Part shown: positions 33,972 to 44,614 of the stretch, piece by piece
How the letters are laid out: every line of letters begins with the position of its first letter
Numbering within the stretch: the first letter of the stretch is position 1
Origin: Steinernema hermaphroditum
Lineage: Eukaryota > Nematoda > Chromadorea > Rhabditida > Steinernematidae
DNA: 64,000 nt
NCBI GenBank assembly: GCA_030435675.1
Contig: CM059624.1
Location: 2,752,769 to 2,816,768 of the forward strand
Direction: 5' to 3'
Translations under genes and position numbers: made by a program
The notes under the pieces: model-generated
Told to the model about the DNA's origin: nothing
Databases searched by the model: none
Seen by the model: the letters and a program-made list of their open reading frames with translations, nothing else

Positions 33972-35542
33972 TCAATTCTCTTGAGCTGCAGCATTGAGGA
34001 CGACCTGGATGCCCGCCCAACATTCCTTCGCTCCGGGAACGATTTGACTGAAGTCGACGATGAATCCGTATTTGCTAAATAGTGAATTTCTATATCGCCC
34101 ATAGCCAAATATTAGAGTCACTTCTTTATGGTAGGACGCAGCTCCATTGTGTAGGCGTATGGAATTCCAGATACACCGGCGGCATAGTCAATAGTGGATC
34201 CAGAAGTTGGGTAAAGAATACCGGACGACGTGCCTTGTTTGAACTGGGCTCCATTGACTTTGTTGATCGCTTTAGTGGCTTTCTCAGCGACAGCGCGCTA
34301 AACACATCTTGAAGAGAAATCGTCAACATTCCATCTTACAAGACTGGCAATATTCTTGGGGTACGCCCTCGTATACCCGTAAGGGTACATGAAGAGTTCG
34401 CTGTAAGAGTGAACATCGATGTAGACCTTGAGGGTGTCCTTGTTGCCGTTCAGAAAATTGGCGATCGCTTTGGATTCTACTTCAGAGAAGGGTCTCGGGC
34501 CGGCATAGGTTAGAGCGCATGGGTCGTTACTGGTTCCCGCCGCTTAACCATTATACTACAGCTATCTACTTGAACACTTCAATGTATACTATTAAATTTG
34601 ATGTCGAAGTTTCTATTCGGATCGACTCCATAGCAGAACCACCCGTAGGGCCCACTGACGGTCTTACGCCACAGACGCTGATTTCCCCAGGTAACTTGAT
34701 ATCCGTCGGGGTTGGCCACTGGCACAATGTAGATGTCCAATTTGTCCAGCAAGTTCTGGTACTGCTGCGAGTTTTTAGTGAGTTCGTTGATGATGTACAG
34801 CATGGAAGCACAGCCTATCCACTCACGGGAATGGATGCATCCGTGGAAAAAGGCGGATTTTTTGTTGCTCCCCGGATTTCCGATCTAAAATTAACGTGGC
34901 TCAAGAGTTCATAGACCTGATGATTGACTTTCTCGTACCTTTAGACCACGAATTTCACGCCCTCGGTAAGATTTTCCAATGGAGAAAATAGACGCTTTTT
35001 CGGGATAAGCTTTAGCGACTGAGGTCAGATAGCTGTCGATCTATAAATCAGTATGCAGATTAGAGACTGATGGCAAGATGGCTAACCTCCTGGATGTTAT
35101 GGAACTCATTCAAAGTGAGATCTGAAGGTTTATTGCCCTCCCGGAAAACTCTTCTTCTAGCAAGACGCGCTTTTTCCTGTTGGATTATGTACCCTAGATC
35201 GTTTAGCTTGATGTCGTATTCTAAGCCCTGTTCGGCCAAGAAGGCATCGATGATCGGCTTATGCTCAGGGCTGACTTGAAGATCCACAGATCCACCAAGT
35301 CGGCTCGGCTCCTTCCAGAAGTCGAGTCCTCGTAGTCGGTCATCTCTGGTGAGATTCAGAAGGGCTTCGGCGTGGTGCTCGGTCGATGTCTTGATGCTGA
35401 TCACTTGGTGACTAAAAAAGTCATTCCTGAAGGGGATTGGGGAAGAGACATACCCAGCATAGGACTCATAGGGAGGGAGGTCATCAACGGGAAGAGCGTA
35501 GCTCAGCGCTGCCAGAAGTCCTAACGAAATTAAGGTCTTCAT
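33972..35542 (-). CDS. M14 zinc procarboxypeptidase (A/B type)
   Basis: Seven exons (35542-35454, 35411-35087, 35040-34939, 34884-34590, 34542-34340, 34297-34122, 34074-33972) encode 430 residues in phase, the normal length for the family. Signal peptide MKTLISLGLLAALSYA; propeptide of about 90 residues (HQVISIKTSTEHH, LDFWKEPS, GLEYDIKLNDLGYII). Catalytic domain: GKSYRGREI, HGCIHSREW (zinc ligands H and E), VANPDGY, DPNRNFD, GTSNDPC, IDVHSYS (third zinc ligand His), YTMELR (catalytic Glu), GFIVDFSQIVPGAKECW. It is a secreted exopeptidase made as a zymogen, probably digestive or cuticle-remodelling. A Pro follows ELR where Asp is usual. The intron after exon 4 ends in AAG. An inverted pseudogene fragment lies 260 bp upstream. 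Confidence 0.92.
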
Positions 35543-35799
35543 TGTGAGGCTGATAAAACCAGCTTCACCTATGGCGTTATATAAACAGTGGTATCTTATC
35601 TTTGTCAACGGCGCTCCTACGTAGGATCGGAAAGCCACGTGAAAGACAAACAGCCGTGATAGCCACACGTGTAGTTTCATAATCGGACACTGGTTCTGCA
35701 GTGGAGTTAGCTAACGAATTATAGCCATGAATGGAAAGCATAGCATCGGTCACCTACCTAAACCTCCAAAAACCACCTAGAACTGAAGAGTCCCCAGTG

Positions 35800-36045
35800 C
35801 TCTTTCATACTCCCTCCCAATGGCTTCCCCTATGTTGGGTATGCTTGTTCCCCAGTCCCCTCCACGAACGACTTCTTTAGCCACCAAGTGATCAGCATCA
35901 AGATATCGACTGAGCAGCACATCAGCCCTTTTGAACCTCACCGGGGATGAGCGATCACGAGGACTCGACTTCTCGAAGGAGCCCAGACGATTTGGTGGTT
36001 GGTGGATCTTCAAGTCAGCACTGAGCCGATTATCGATGCCTTCTG
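35800..36045 (+). pseudogene. Procarboxypeptidase fragment (inverted copy)
   Basis: It matches the end of exon 1, intron 1 (GGGTATGCTTGTTCCCCAGT...CTTCTTTAG) and the start of exon 2 of the gene at 33972-35542, on the opposite strand: HQVISIKISTEQH, then RGLDFSKEP. Frameshifts and the absence of the catalytic domain mark it as dead. Confidence 0.75.
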
Positions 36046-36243
36046 ATCAGGGTCTGTCGGTTGGCCTAAGTATGTACCTGAAATGGCTAGAATTTTCGCA
36101 GGTGATGATAACTTGAGTGAAAAAGTTGTTCCACTCCCTGCTCCATGGTTCATTGAAAACAGTATCTGCTTTTCATGTTGCTTTATTATGCGTAGTGACA
36201 TATCACAATAGGATGTTTCATCATGAGGTTTTCAATGGACGCC

Positions 36244-36681
36244 CTAGAAACCCTCCGAACCGGACTCTTCGTTCTGCTTTCGTGGAGCGAAGAGTTCCAA
36301 ACAAGCCTTGTACTTCTCGTTGTTGAAGCAGTTGCTTCTGAAAGAATAGTAATTCAGTTCTCTTCAGTGTTGGTGTGCCATACCTGCACTCGACACGGAG
36401 ATTCGGTTGTTCATGCGAGAACATATCATGACAAGTGAGACAAATTCGGTCCATCACAGCGTGTAGATCGTCGTTCTTGTGGATGGGGCAGTTCTCGTCA
36501 TACCACCGAGGTTTGGCGCCGTTCTTTTTATGCACTTGATTACAGAATCTGATTGGACGTCGCCTACCTCAACTTCGCGCTCTTCCAGTGCGGCAGCATC
36601 GGCGCCCAGGTGGGCGGCGAAGCTCAGAAGACAGACCAGGGCCAGGGCCTTCTTAGAGTTAAGAGTAAACAGGCGGAACAT
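36244..36681 (-). CDS. CHH/ITP-type secreted neuropeptide, copy 2
   Basis: Exons 36681-36568, 36523-36384 and 36337-36244; introns of 44 nt (ending AAG) and 46 nt. It starts MFRLFTLNSKKALALVCLL, a signal peptide. The mature region keeps the six cysteines of copy 1 (WYDENC, MDRICLTC, VECR-SNCF, YKACLELF) with the same spacing. It differs from copy 1 mainly before the first cysteine and near the C terminus, where FRACLSLF becomes YKACLELF. Only the AAG acceptor at 36524 keeps this copy in frame, so that splice site needs RNA support. Homology to copy 1 covers about 1 kb including the promoter. Role as for copy 1. Confidence 0.7.
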
Positions 36682-37615
36682 CAGTGAAGAGCTGGAGGAG
36701 CTTCTGATGAAGACACTGTCGGCCAGCTGGCTTTTATGTTGTGTTGCCTGCTTCTGTGGATTACCATAAAACGAGTCTGTCGAAGGCGATTTCGCCGAAA
36801 TAATGGCCTCTGAATGCATAACCGGCCCTCGCTCCGGAATCCGACGTTTTATCGCTTTTCAGCGGTCTGAATCTTTCAAAAGAGAGATTCAGGTCTCTTT
36901 GTATCGAAGACTTTCCGAATATCCGCCATATGTGAGTTTTGTTTTTTATGTTCTCCTTCAACTTCTGCTCACTTCCCACTTCTGGGCGTCACTTCAATTA
37001 AGCCCCAAAATCAGGTGCAATAAAAGGATGAATTTGAGAATTTCAGCGCGAAATCGCGGATGTGAATTCTTGATCAGCCAGGTGTTCAAAGCGAACATGT
37101 ATGTTTTATCGGTTGGAAATGGATTTTGACAGCTGCACCTTGCCTTCTAGAATTGTCGCTCTTCAGTGGCATCATGTCCTTCTGTCCTGGATGGAAAGTC
37201 GTTTTTTTCTGAGCGATCCTCCAGTTTAAGGCTAAACTGTCTATCAATGTTACAGTCTTTGAAGAGGTTTGCAAAGTGTCAACGGTTTACAACGTTTATG
37301 AAGGTGATAAAACGAAGCAGACATCATTTTGCAGACAGCAGTTACACAAAATCTAAATAAATACGTGTAGACAGTGGTATATTTAGAAATATATTTCTCT
37401 TTTGCACAGAGTCTGGATTAGACTGGAGTACCTAACGATCGCCTGGAAGAAGGGGCTAACCCAATACTGCGTATAGCTGCGTTTGGTATCCCCTTATGAT
37501 GCCTCTTTTTCACTTTATAAAATTTCAGTGACAAAGGCATCCCGTTGTGATTTCACACGATCAGAAACTATAGCCAATTGCAATATGAGCCCCACACACT
37601 ACAATGCTTACCATA
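36682..37615. promoter_or_regulatory. Duplicated 5' flank of neuropeptide copy 2
   Basis: 36690-37170 is the inverted homologue of 715-1190. A TATA-like CTTTTATG (complement CATAAAAG) is at 36731-36738. Beyond 37170 nothing is recognised. Confidence 0.5.
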
Positions 37616-37876
37616 CAGGGTGGCCCAAAAGAAATGCAACTTTTAAAACAGCCAGATCTCGGCGAAAAATGCGCGGATTTTCATGAAACTTTATGAGCAC
37701 AATCAAAACAAGGTTAAAAAACGTATTATCACAACAGGTGCTCCAAATGGCCGCCTTCTGCAGCAATACAGGCTTCAAGTCGCTTCTTGAAGTTCTTGAC
37801 GATGGTCGCACAGGTGTCTTCGCTCAATTCGTCCCACGCTTTTTGAATGGTGAGCTTGGGGGACTCCAAACAGAAC
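37616..37876 (-). mobile_element. Tc1/mariner-like transposon, 3' fragment
   Basis: The end CAGGGTGGCCCAAAAGAAAT follows TA at 37614-37615, as expected for a Tc1/mariner terminus. Reading inward on the minus strand, 37876-37729 encodes a transposase C terminus: TIQKAWDELSEDT, KNFKKRLEACIAAEGGH, then stop. The rest of the element is missing. Confidence 0.75.
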
Positions 37877-38756
37877 GAGATAACAACTGGAACATCCACG
37901 TTCCGCAACTCGTGTAGTACCTCTTTCGCGGTGAGCCGTATCGCAGTCCAACAAAACGAGACGTGCGACCTTCTACAATGAGGGCGTAATAGCCGTTTTC
38001 ATCAGCCTCTCCGAATAACGGCTCGACTTCCTGTTTACTGTAGGCGCCGGATGAAGAGAGATAAAATATGAACTGTTCGTTGGATTTCCATTTCTTCACG
38101 CAGGCCTCTACAGCGATAAAGTTTAATTTCCTGTTGATGTTGCGTATCTCGCACCGTTCGAGGTTTTCCATTGCAATCAGTTTCGCTAGAAGTTCGTAGT
38201 CCTCGGGTCTATCCACTTCTGACAAAATCAATTGTGTAATGCTTGTTGCTTGCTGCGAAAAGAAATTATGGGAGTACTGGTTGAGCACTCCGATGGACGG
38301 AACACTGAAGCGGGCGCCAGCTAGAAGGTCAAGGAGGATCTCGTACCCTTCCAACTTGATGCGCTGGATGTCACTGTCAACTACAACATGCTGAGATGGG
38401 CTCGAATTTAGGCGAAAACATTCAGCGATCTTGCGCAGTTCATCGGTGGAAACGATAAAAGCGTCATCAGTGCGTCGAAGGGGGCTATACACGTCGCATC
38501 TGTTTAGGCGCATGAATCGGCGGTTGAAAGTCCTTGCCTCCTCCCATGTGTATTCCGTGTGCCTTCCGCATAACGATACATGCCATTCGTCCGATTTCTT
38601 CGTTATATACAAGTCTATCGTCCATCTATTTGCTTTGTGCAGCTGAAGAGTGCGCTCCCACATCACATTTGTGAAGCTATTAGCACACTCGTAGAGTGTA
38701 TATTTTCCAAGGAGTTCGGCGAGGTGGTCAACAAACGTCACTGGCACGCTTTCCAT
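37824..38756 (-). CDS. Intact 310-codon ORF, F-box-family-like
   Basis: A single open frame from ATG 38756, preceded by TTTTACAG two bases upstream (possible trans-splice site). The first about 45 residues (VPVTFVDHLAELLGKYTLYE, then ANSFTNVMWERTLQL) have the spacing of a weak F-box. The remainder has repeated hydrophobic/charged blocks (KLIAMENLERCEIRNI, LNFIAVEACVKKWKSNEQFI) like the C-terminal part of nematode F-box proteins. The last about 20 residues are read out of frame from the Tc1 fragment, so the native C terminus has been replaced. A possible donor (AAAGAG/GTACTA) at about 37935 suggests a lost last exon. The F-box assignment is tentative. Confidence 0.5.
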   Translation of the reverse strand: MESVPVTFVDHLAELLGKYTLYECANSFTNVMWERTLQLHKANRWTIDLYITKKSDEWHVSLCGRHTEYTWEEARTFNRRFMRLNRCDVYSPLRRTDDAFIVSTDELRKIAECFRLNSSPSQHVVVDSDIQRIKLEGYEILLDLLAGARFSVPSIGVLNQYSHNFFSQQATSITQLILSEVDRPEDYELLAKLIAMENLERCEIRNINRKLNFIAVEACVKKWKSNEQFIFYLSSSGAYSKQEVEPLFGEADENGYYALIVEGRTSRFVGLRYGSPRKRYYTSCGTWMFQLLSRSVWSPPSSPFKKRGTN

Positions 38757-38927
38757 CGCTGTAAAATCTGGTTCTGCTTGGAGATACCGACGTTCACCGC
38801 CTAAATACAGGCGATTTTAGCAAAGGCAATGCTTTGATGGTCTCCAGAAAGACATGCTAGGGCTCGCATTTCTTTTTGAGTGTACGTGCTTTGTGATCAC
38901 TCAGCCCCTTACAGCCATTCGGCTCAC

Positions 38928-39288
38928 AAGGGAAGGACCCGAAGTGTGACACTCAAAATATACGGTATTATTGTCAGTGTTTTTCGTTTTTTTGACCGGT
39001 TTTCGTGCTACAAGAACATGGTTGTTAATTTACAATGTTAATTTTCGTTGCAAATGCCGAAAACCTTAGAAAATCGGCGAAAAAAACGAAAAACACTGAC
39101 AATAATACCGTATATTTTGAGGCTTCAGGGACATCGCACCAGGATACCTTACAATTAAAGACCTCTTTTAGGTACCTTGGTCTAATTTTCAGCAGCTCAA
39201 ACTGTGTGCGTTTTCTTAGTCCCGGGCTGCACTATATGCCCACAAATTTTCAGCGAAATCGGAGTGTCACACTTCGGGTCCTTCCCTT
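38928..39288. mobile_element. Fold-back element with asymmetric arms
   Basis: Inner arms 38953-39003 and about 39070-39120 are near-perfect inverted copies (TCAAAATATACGGTATTATT...). Outer arms 38928-38952 and 39264-39288 also match (AAGGGAAGGACCCGAAGTGT). On the right the two arm parts are separated by about 145 bp; on the left they are contiguous, so the left arm has a deletion or the right an insertion. Confidence 0.7.
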
Positions 39289-40481
39289 GTCAGCCTCCTG
39301 ACACAGAAACCTCCAAGAGGATGCATCATTCAGCCATAAAAGGCGTAAACACTCGCAAGGGAACCTCCATAATTTTAGTTGCAGACTTAAACTGAGACTT
39401 TATTCACAACTCAAACGCATTACGCCTTGCATGGCACGGATCCGAGTAGAGAGTCCGTGGTCCGGGATTTGCGTCCGTCTTCGCTGCCCCCCAGAGCGTC
39501 GGCGACCTTCGGGATGACTTCTCACGCAGCATTGGGCGTTGGATTCCTAGCGTCGGACATCTTGTTGTCAGCGGTGGTGGGACTATGGCTCCTGAGTGTC
39601 CCAATTCTCTCTGGAAGCCGGAACAGTCACAACTGCCACAGGACTCAGAGAGCGAATGAGGGACTGCGACAAAACCTATTCTATTCTGGCCAATTAACAC
39701 ACTTGACCGCGTAAATACCTTTTAAAAGTTACGTTCAAATGAATATAGCCAACTTTGCAGGCGCAGTACCTAGTACCGCAGTACTGTTTGTGTGGTCGAG
39801 CCGGGTAGTGTCTTGGTCGCCGTTCTCGGCTGCGCCAGAATAGAGCAGATTTTATCGCAGTGACATCGAAAAGGATAAGGAGGGGAACGCGGAAGAACGA
39901 GAACCAGTTACCAGTTCCGATCCTTGCAAAGGGTTGCAAACAGAGCTGTGCGAAACTCAAAACTTTTTTGACGACCCCAACACCAAAACGCAAAACTCAA
40001 AACTTAAAGCCATTTTTGACGTGGAATAACAGAAATCCAGTAAAAATGTCTTCGGCAAAGACTTCCAGAACGCCGATTGACTTTAGAGATATTAGCTTTT
40101 GGATATTTTCCAGTGTCAGCGACCTTCGAAGATTGGTGAGAGCCAGTGATGCTGGGGAAAAGAGCTTCTCGCGTCCGACATGGTCAGTGCATCAAGGCCG
40201 AGTTTTGCCAAAAAGTCAAAACTCAAAACCGAACAATACCCTCGAGACCCCAAAACCACCCATCAAGGGAAGCTCCGAAGCAGGGCTGTGCAAGTTTTGA
40301 GGCACTGTCCATGCCGGAGAGTTTAACTGAAACTCTCCAGCAGATGGCGAAAAAATATTTATCAGCCCCAGTAACGTCATTCGACCCGAAAACCCAAAAC
40401 CCAACAACTCTGGTGCGGAGGTATGAATTTTAATAAAATTTTTCAATTAAAACACATAAAACAGAAATACACCCCAATGAA
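39289..40481. other. No recognised gene
   Basis: Several open stretches without domains. Short A/C-rich direct repeats (AAACTCAAAAC) occur at about 39955-40230. Confidence 0.4.
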
Positions 40482-41068
40482 TTACACTGATTCTTGACTC
40501 TTCTTGGTCATTTCCACATTTTTCGACGCATATCGGCCGTTGGTTTGATCCAGACCCGCTGATTTATCATCAGCTGCTCGCTTACGGCGTACAGCTAAAG
40601 TTGGACGGTTAAAGAAATTCAACAAAAACGAACTCACTCGATCGCTTGTAAGCTGCCTCACCGAACAACTTCACTGCCATGCACATATTCTTCAGTGTCG
40701 GATCATACTTCTCGTCGTAGCTGCTCATCGTGTTCTGCAAACAGCCGCAGAACGTCGAGTCGCAGAATCTCTGGCCCAGTTGGTCGTCGTAGCACTCACC
40801 ATGATCCCGACAGCATTCGTTGATCTCTTCCAAACTGGACAATACAAATGAATCAAGGATTGAGCTCATCAAGTTGAGTGGAACAGGTAGCCTTGGCCGT
40901 TCGATAGGCGATGGCCGTGGTGATCTTGTTGGTGCCACATTTGAATTCGGGGAAACTGACGAATTGCGCCGCAGCGGTCAGGAGCACAGCAGCCGAGAGG
41001 ATGGCGAAAACAGTGATCTGAAAAGGAAACAGTGAGGAGAGGCCAAAGGTGACATGACCTACCCTCAT
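40482..41068 (-). pseudogene. PLA2-like gene A, degraded
   Basis: Exons 41068-41063 (MR), from 41018 to about 40870, 40834-40638 and 40594-40482 can be aligned to gene B (41817-42392). A signal-like ITVFAILSAAVLLTAAA and KCGTNKITTAIAY are present. The core reads NECCRDHGECYDDQLGQRFC: the secreted-PLA2 motif CCxxHDxCY with the catalytic Asp replaced by Gly. Where gene B has the donor GTGAG, this copy has ATGAG, no canonical donor in the right phase exists, and read-through stops within about 10 codons. It is probably a pseudogene, or a non-catalytic product with unusual splicing. Confidence 0.6.
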
Positions 41069-41428
41069 GACGAGCAAAATCATTGAATGACTTCAGCTTA
41101 GACACACCCTTTGCAACATGAGACAGACGACAAACGGTGCATCAAGCCAAGCGCAGTTTTTCTGACTTTTTGAAAACCGGCGCATTTTCCTTAACTTGTT
41201 CTGCTTCTGCTCTTGCTCGTGCAAAGCATTCACGATCGCATCGAAATGTACCGAAACATAATCGAATATTTTCCAGTTTTCCATGTTTGTGCAGAGCAAA
41301 GTTTCTTTAACATCATACAAAACAGAGTGTTTATGCACACTGCACTTTAAATATGGATAAATATTAATTAATAAATAGAAATTTCACTAGCTTTTCCCAC
41401 TACGTCTAGGAAACATACAAGAACTTAC

Positions 41429-41603
41429 GCAACAGGGTGGGACAATTCGGTGAAACCGCCCGGTGCCACACTCAAACTCTGCGACGGGGATGTATTCCGT
41501 AGGAGTTGTGAGGAGTGCTGCAGCAGAGATGATGATGAGATCTGAAATGGAAAGAGTAAAAGAGCAAGAGAGCGACCTTCATTAACCACTCACCTAACTT
41601 CAT
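41429..41603 (-). pseudogene. PLA2-like exon remnant
   Basis: ATGAAG at 41603 followed by a donor-like GTGAG, then 41541-41429 reading IIISAAALLTTPTEY and EFECGTGRF, aligns with exons 1-2 of genes A and B but lacks the middle of the exon. The catalytic exon is absent. Confidence 0.55.
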
Positions 41604-41816
41604 CCAGTGGAAAGTGAGCAGAAATACATGAAAATCACAGAAAGCTTTAGAATGGAGTGAGTTCGAAACCAATACGCCAGTGTTGCCACAAAAACAAGCC
41701 CATGCAACACATAAATACAATAATCCATTTAAAGATACCCTTAACCAAATAAAACAAGATGATCACAAAGTTAGAATCTAGTAAAGTTGACATTTGATGT
41801 TCATTACTTCCAAAGA

Positions 41817-42392
41817 TTACATTTCACATGTTCTGTTTTTGTTGAACTTTTGGCACGGAAAGTTTAGCGAGTTTCCAGTATTTCCGGTCTCGTCGGTTAG
41901 TAGCTGCTTGAATGAGACCTAAACACTCTGCTTATTCAAACTGAAGCTGAAAGGCTCGACCTTACTTTCCAGTACGGCCACCAACCCAACGTTTCCACTG
42001 TAGTGCATATGAGCCAGAGCGTCGTATCGCACTCTTCGCTGTAGGGAGGCGTCGACAGCAGGCATTCACAGAATACTCCGTCACAGAAGTCTCGGCCGCG
42101 CTGCTCATCGTAGCACAAGTCGTGGGCGCGGCAGCAGTCGTTGATCTGATCTGAAACGAGTAATCATTCATGGAACAAACGACAAGAACTCACATAACAA
42201 GGTGGGACAGTCGGACGACACCATGTCGTAGGCGAGAGAGGTGCTGATCTCGTTGGCGCCACATTGGAAAGCCGAGATGCTGACCGATTCCACAGACGTC
42301 GGGATTAGTGCCGCGGTGAAGACGAAGAGGAGCGTGGAGATCTAAATCAGAAGATGAATGGCGAAAACGCGGCTATCACGACCGACCCTCAT
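41817..42392 (-). CDS. Secreted phospholipase A2-like protein (gene B)
   Basis: Exons 42392-42387, 42341-42194, 42150-41966 and 41918-41817 encode 146 residues in phase. The first exon is only ATG AGG. The hydrophobic start (ISTLLFVFTAALI) is a signal peptide. The core INDCCRAHDLCYDEQRGRDF then CDGVFCECL contains the HD catalytic dyad of secreted PLA2 (CCxxHDxCY) and the following Cys pattern. Such enzymes hydrolyse the sn-2 ester of phospholipids using Ca2+; here the canonical glycine-rich Ca2+ loop (YGCYCG) upstream is not seen, FQCGAN standing in its place, so activity is uncertain. It is the only apparently intact member of a three-copy cluster. Confidence 0.7.
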
Positions 42393-43225
42393 GACAACCG
42401 CGGCCAGTAAATGGACGCTCCAGTCAGATTGGCGCCAAAACTGAAGCGGATAGACATCTTGGAGAAAACGGAAAAAGCGCGGGAGCCTGCAAGCATCTGC
42501 AGAGTCTATACACGACCGCTCGCGCGCATTATTTCACAGTCTTCGGCGTCTGCAGAACGGTCGACAAAGGGGTTTTTTGTCTATTGGACGAACATTTCGA
42601 GTTTTTTTCTGAAGCGTGCCGATCGTTTTGAGTCGACATGTCTAAACATTGTAATCATTTTCTGGGCGCGGCATTGTTTTGAATCGTTGAATGCTTCGCT
42701 CTGCTGTTTGCTTCGTTCATTTGCGCTCTTCTTTTGCTGTTTTCGTCTTTCCTGGAATATATGAAAGTCACCACCTTTTGTGAACGAGTGTGCTTCCGTA
42801 AATTTGCGAATGCGTTCTTGAAAGTGTTTGCAAAACAATACATAGGCATGCCCATGTGGCCTCAATACGATTACCAGCGCCGTATAAACGATATCGTAAT
42901 GTCTGAGTCAGGGTGCGCGTAGCCGGAGCTTCTGGTTACTGTGTATTCAACCTCATTTTAGCGGCATCTTTGCGTTCTGTCTTCTCATTTTTGAGGTGAA
43001 ATATGTGTAGATGCGAAGTCTTCATTGAATCGAGTCCGTCTTTCGAGCAGTTTCTTGTTGTTAGCGGTCAGCATAGCCAATCTAGTCACTGTCGTTTGTC
43101 CGGAGGCTGGCAGTCATTTCGAGTTGCCTGTCTATCATTGGGTTTTGATGTGAGTAGGCCAGCGTTTCATGTCTGCATGATTTTGATTATTAGCATTTAT
43201 TAATCAGTAAAATGACAAAAGCGCT
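42393..43225. other. No recognised gene
   Basis: Promoter side of the PLA2-like gene and 3' flank of the lipase. Open frames on both strands at 42580-42920 have no features. Confidence 0.4.
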
Positions 43226-44614
43226 TTAATGCTTTCGAACATCGTCGTTAACGATATCAACGATTGGCTTATAAATCTTTTCGGTCGCACGACTTCCCCA
43301 AATGAAGTCCATGTGGTTGAAGTCCGGAAACTCAGTGTTCCCCTTGAGGATGTGACGACTGATCCACGGCAAAATGCTCTCTCGGATGTCTTGCTTGTCA
43401 GCAAGGTTGTCCATGTCGCCCCAGTAGAGATACGTGTCGACGTTGACCTTCGAGATGTCGTAGAATGGTGGCGTCGCCTGGAAGCTCTAGTATAATGGGC
43501 AGAATATTGTGACCAAACCATTTTATATTTGCTGAAGTTTTCATCGCCATAGTCGAACATCTGCAACTTCCCAGACTTTTTCAGCTGACCCCAGTGACGC
43601 ATGTTTTTAAGCGATGTTCCGGCTGTTCCGTGCGATACAATGACGGGAAGTCGAGTCCTGTTGAGTTGATCGGTGTTCGGCCCGGCGAGCCAGTGCATGG
43701 ACTTGGCACATAGGCTGCTGATCATCCAGTTTCCGCATAGTATGCCAGTCCATGGTTTCACAAAATCGGGCAAGTCGATTTCCAGGTCAAATTTGGAAAG
43801 AAGTGTGCGGAACACTTTTTTATTGATCGCGCTTATGATCATATCTCCGAATCCGGTGATGTAGTTTATGGTGTTGACCGGTGCCAGCGCAAAGAACTTC
43901 TTGATCTAAAGGATCGGTACAGAACAGGCGTGAGAAGGTGGCCTACTTTTTTTGCAAATTGGGGATCCTGAGAGAGTTTTGCGAACATGATCAGCGTTCC
44001 TTGCGAGTGGCCGACGTAGTAGAGACTGTCCTGACGGGTGCGCTTGAGTACGGCGTCGATCATCGCAGGAAGGTCATATCGGATGTGCTCGTCAAAGCTT
44101 AACAATAGAATGGGGTTTTAATAGAAAGTTCCAGTGAAGTACCTGAAATCCCAGAAGTTCTTCTCCATAGTCTTCAAGCTCTTCCTTCCGTAGGTGTTTC
44201 CCCTCACGTTGCCCATCCAAACGTCGAATCCAGCGTCGGCGAAGACGAATCCAGCCGACTGGTGGGGCAAATTGACGATCCAATTAGAGCTGTCACACTC
44301 GAGGCCATGCTGAAGGAAGATCACAGGTCGCTTTCTGGCTTTCGTGGCTAAAACTAAGCCTGGCTAGCTGGACTCCGTAGGCGCGATGCTCACCGTTCCT
44401 GCCGTGGGGGATGTGATGTAGTTCGAGAACGTATCCGTCTGCCGTGGTCACGTCGACCCGTTCCGCAGGATATCCCCAGCGCTTGATGATTTCGATCTGA
44501 AGGGAATATGGAAGGGGGAGAGAACTCCAGGGCTACCGTATCCATCTTGACTTCGGGGTCATCAGCGGCGTGCGTCTGAAAGACGAGCAACGAAAGAAGG
44601 ATCCCGAGTAACAT
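43226..44614 (-). CDS. Acid lipase-type alpha/beta hydrolase, lipase 1
   Basis: Six exons (44614-44537, 44496-44394, 44347-44143, 44097-43947, 43905-43519, 43477-43226) encode 391 residues in phase. Signal peptide [16 protein letters not shown]; lid-side N-terminal region [20 protein letters not shown]; oxyanion motif [13 protein letters not shown]; nucleophile elbow YYVGHSQGT (Ser); acid in [15 protein letters not shown] (Asp); base in FNHMDFIWG (His). All three catalytic residues are present. Family: lysosomal acid lipase/gastric lipase-like (nematode lipl), which hydrolyse triglycerides or cholesteryl esters in lysosome-like gut organelles. One intron ends in AAG (44098-44100). A paralogue is at 62329-63771. 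Confidence 0.92.
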
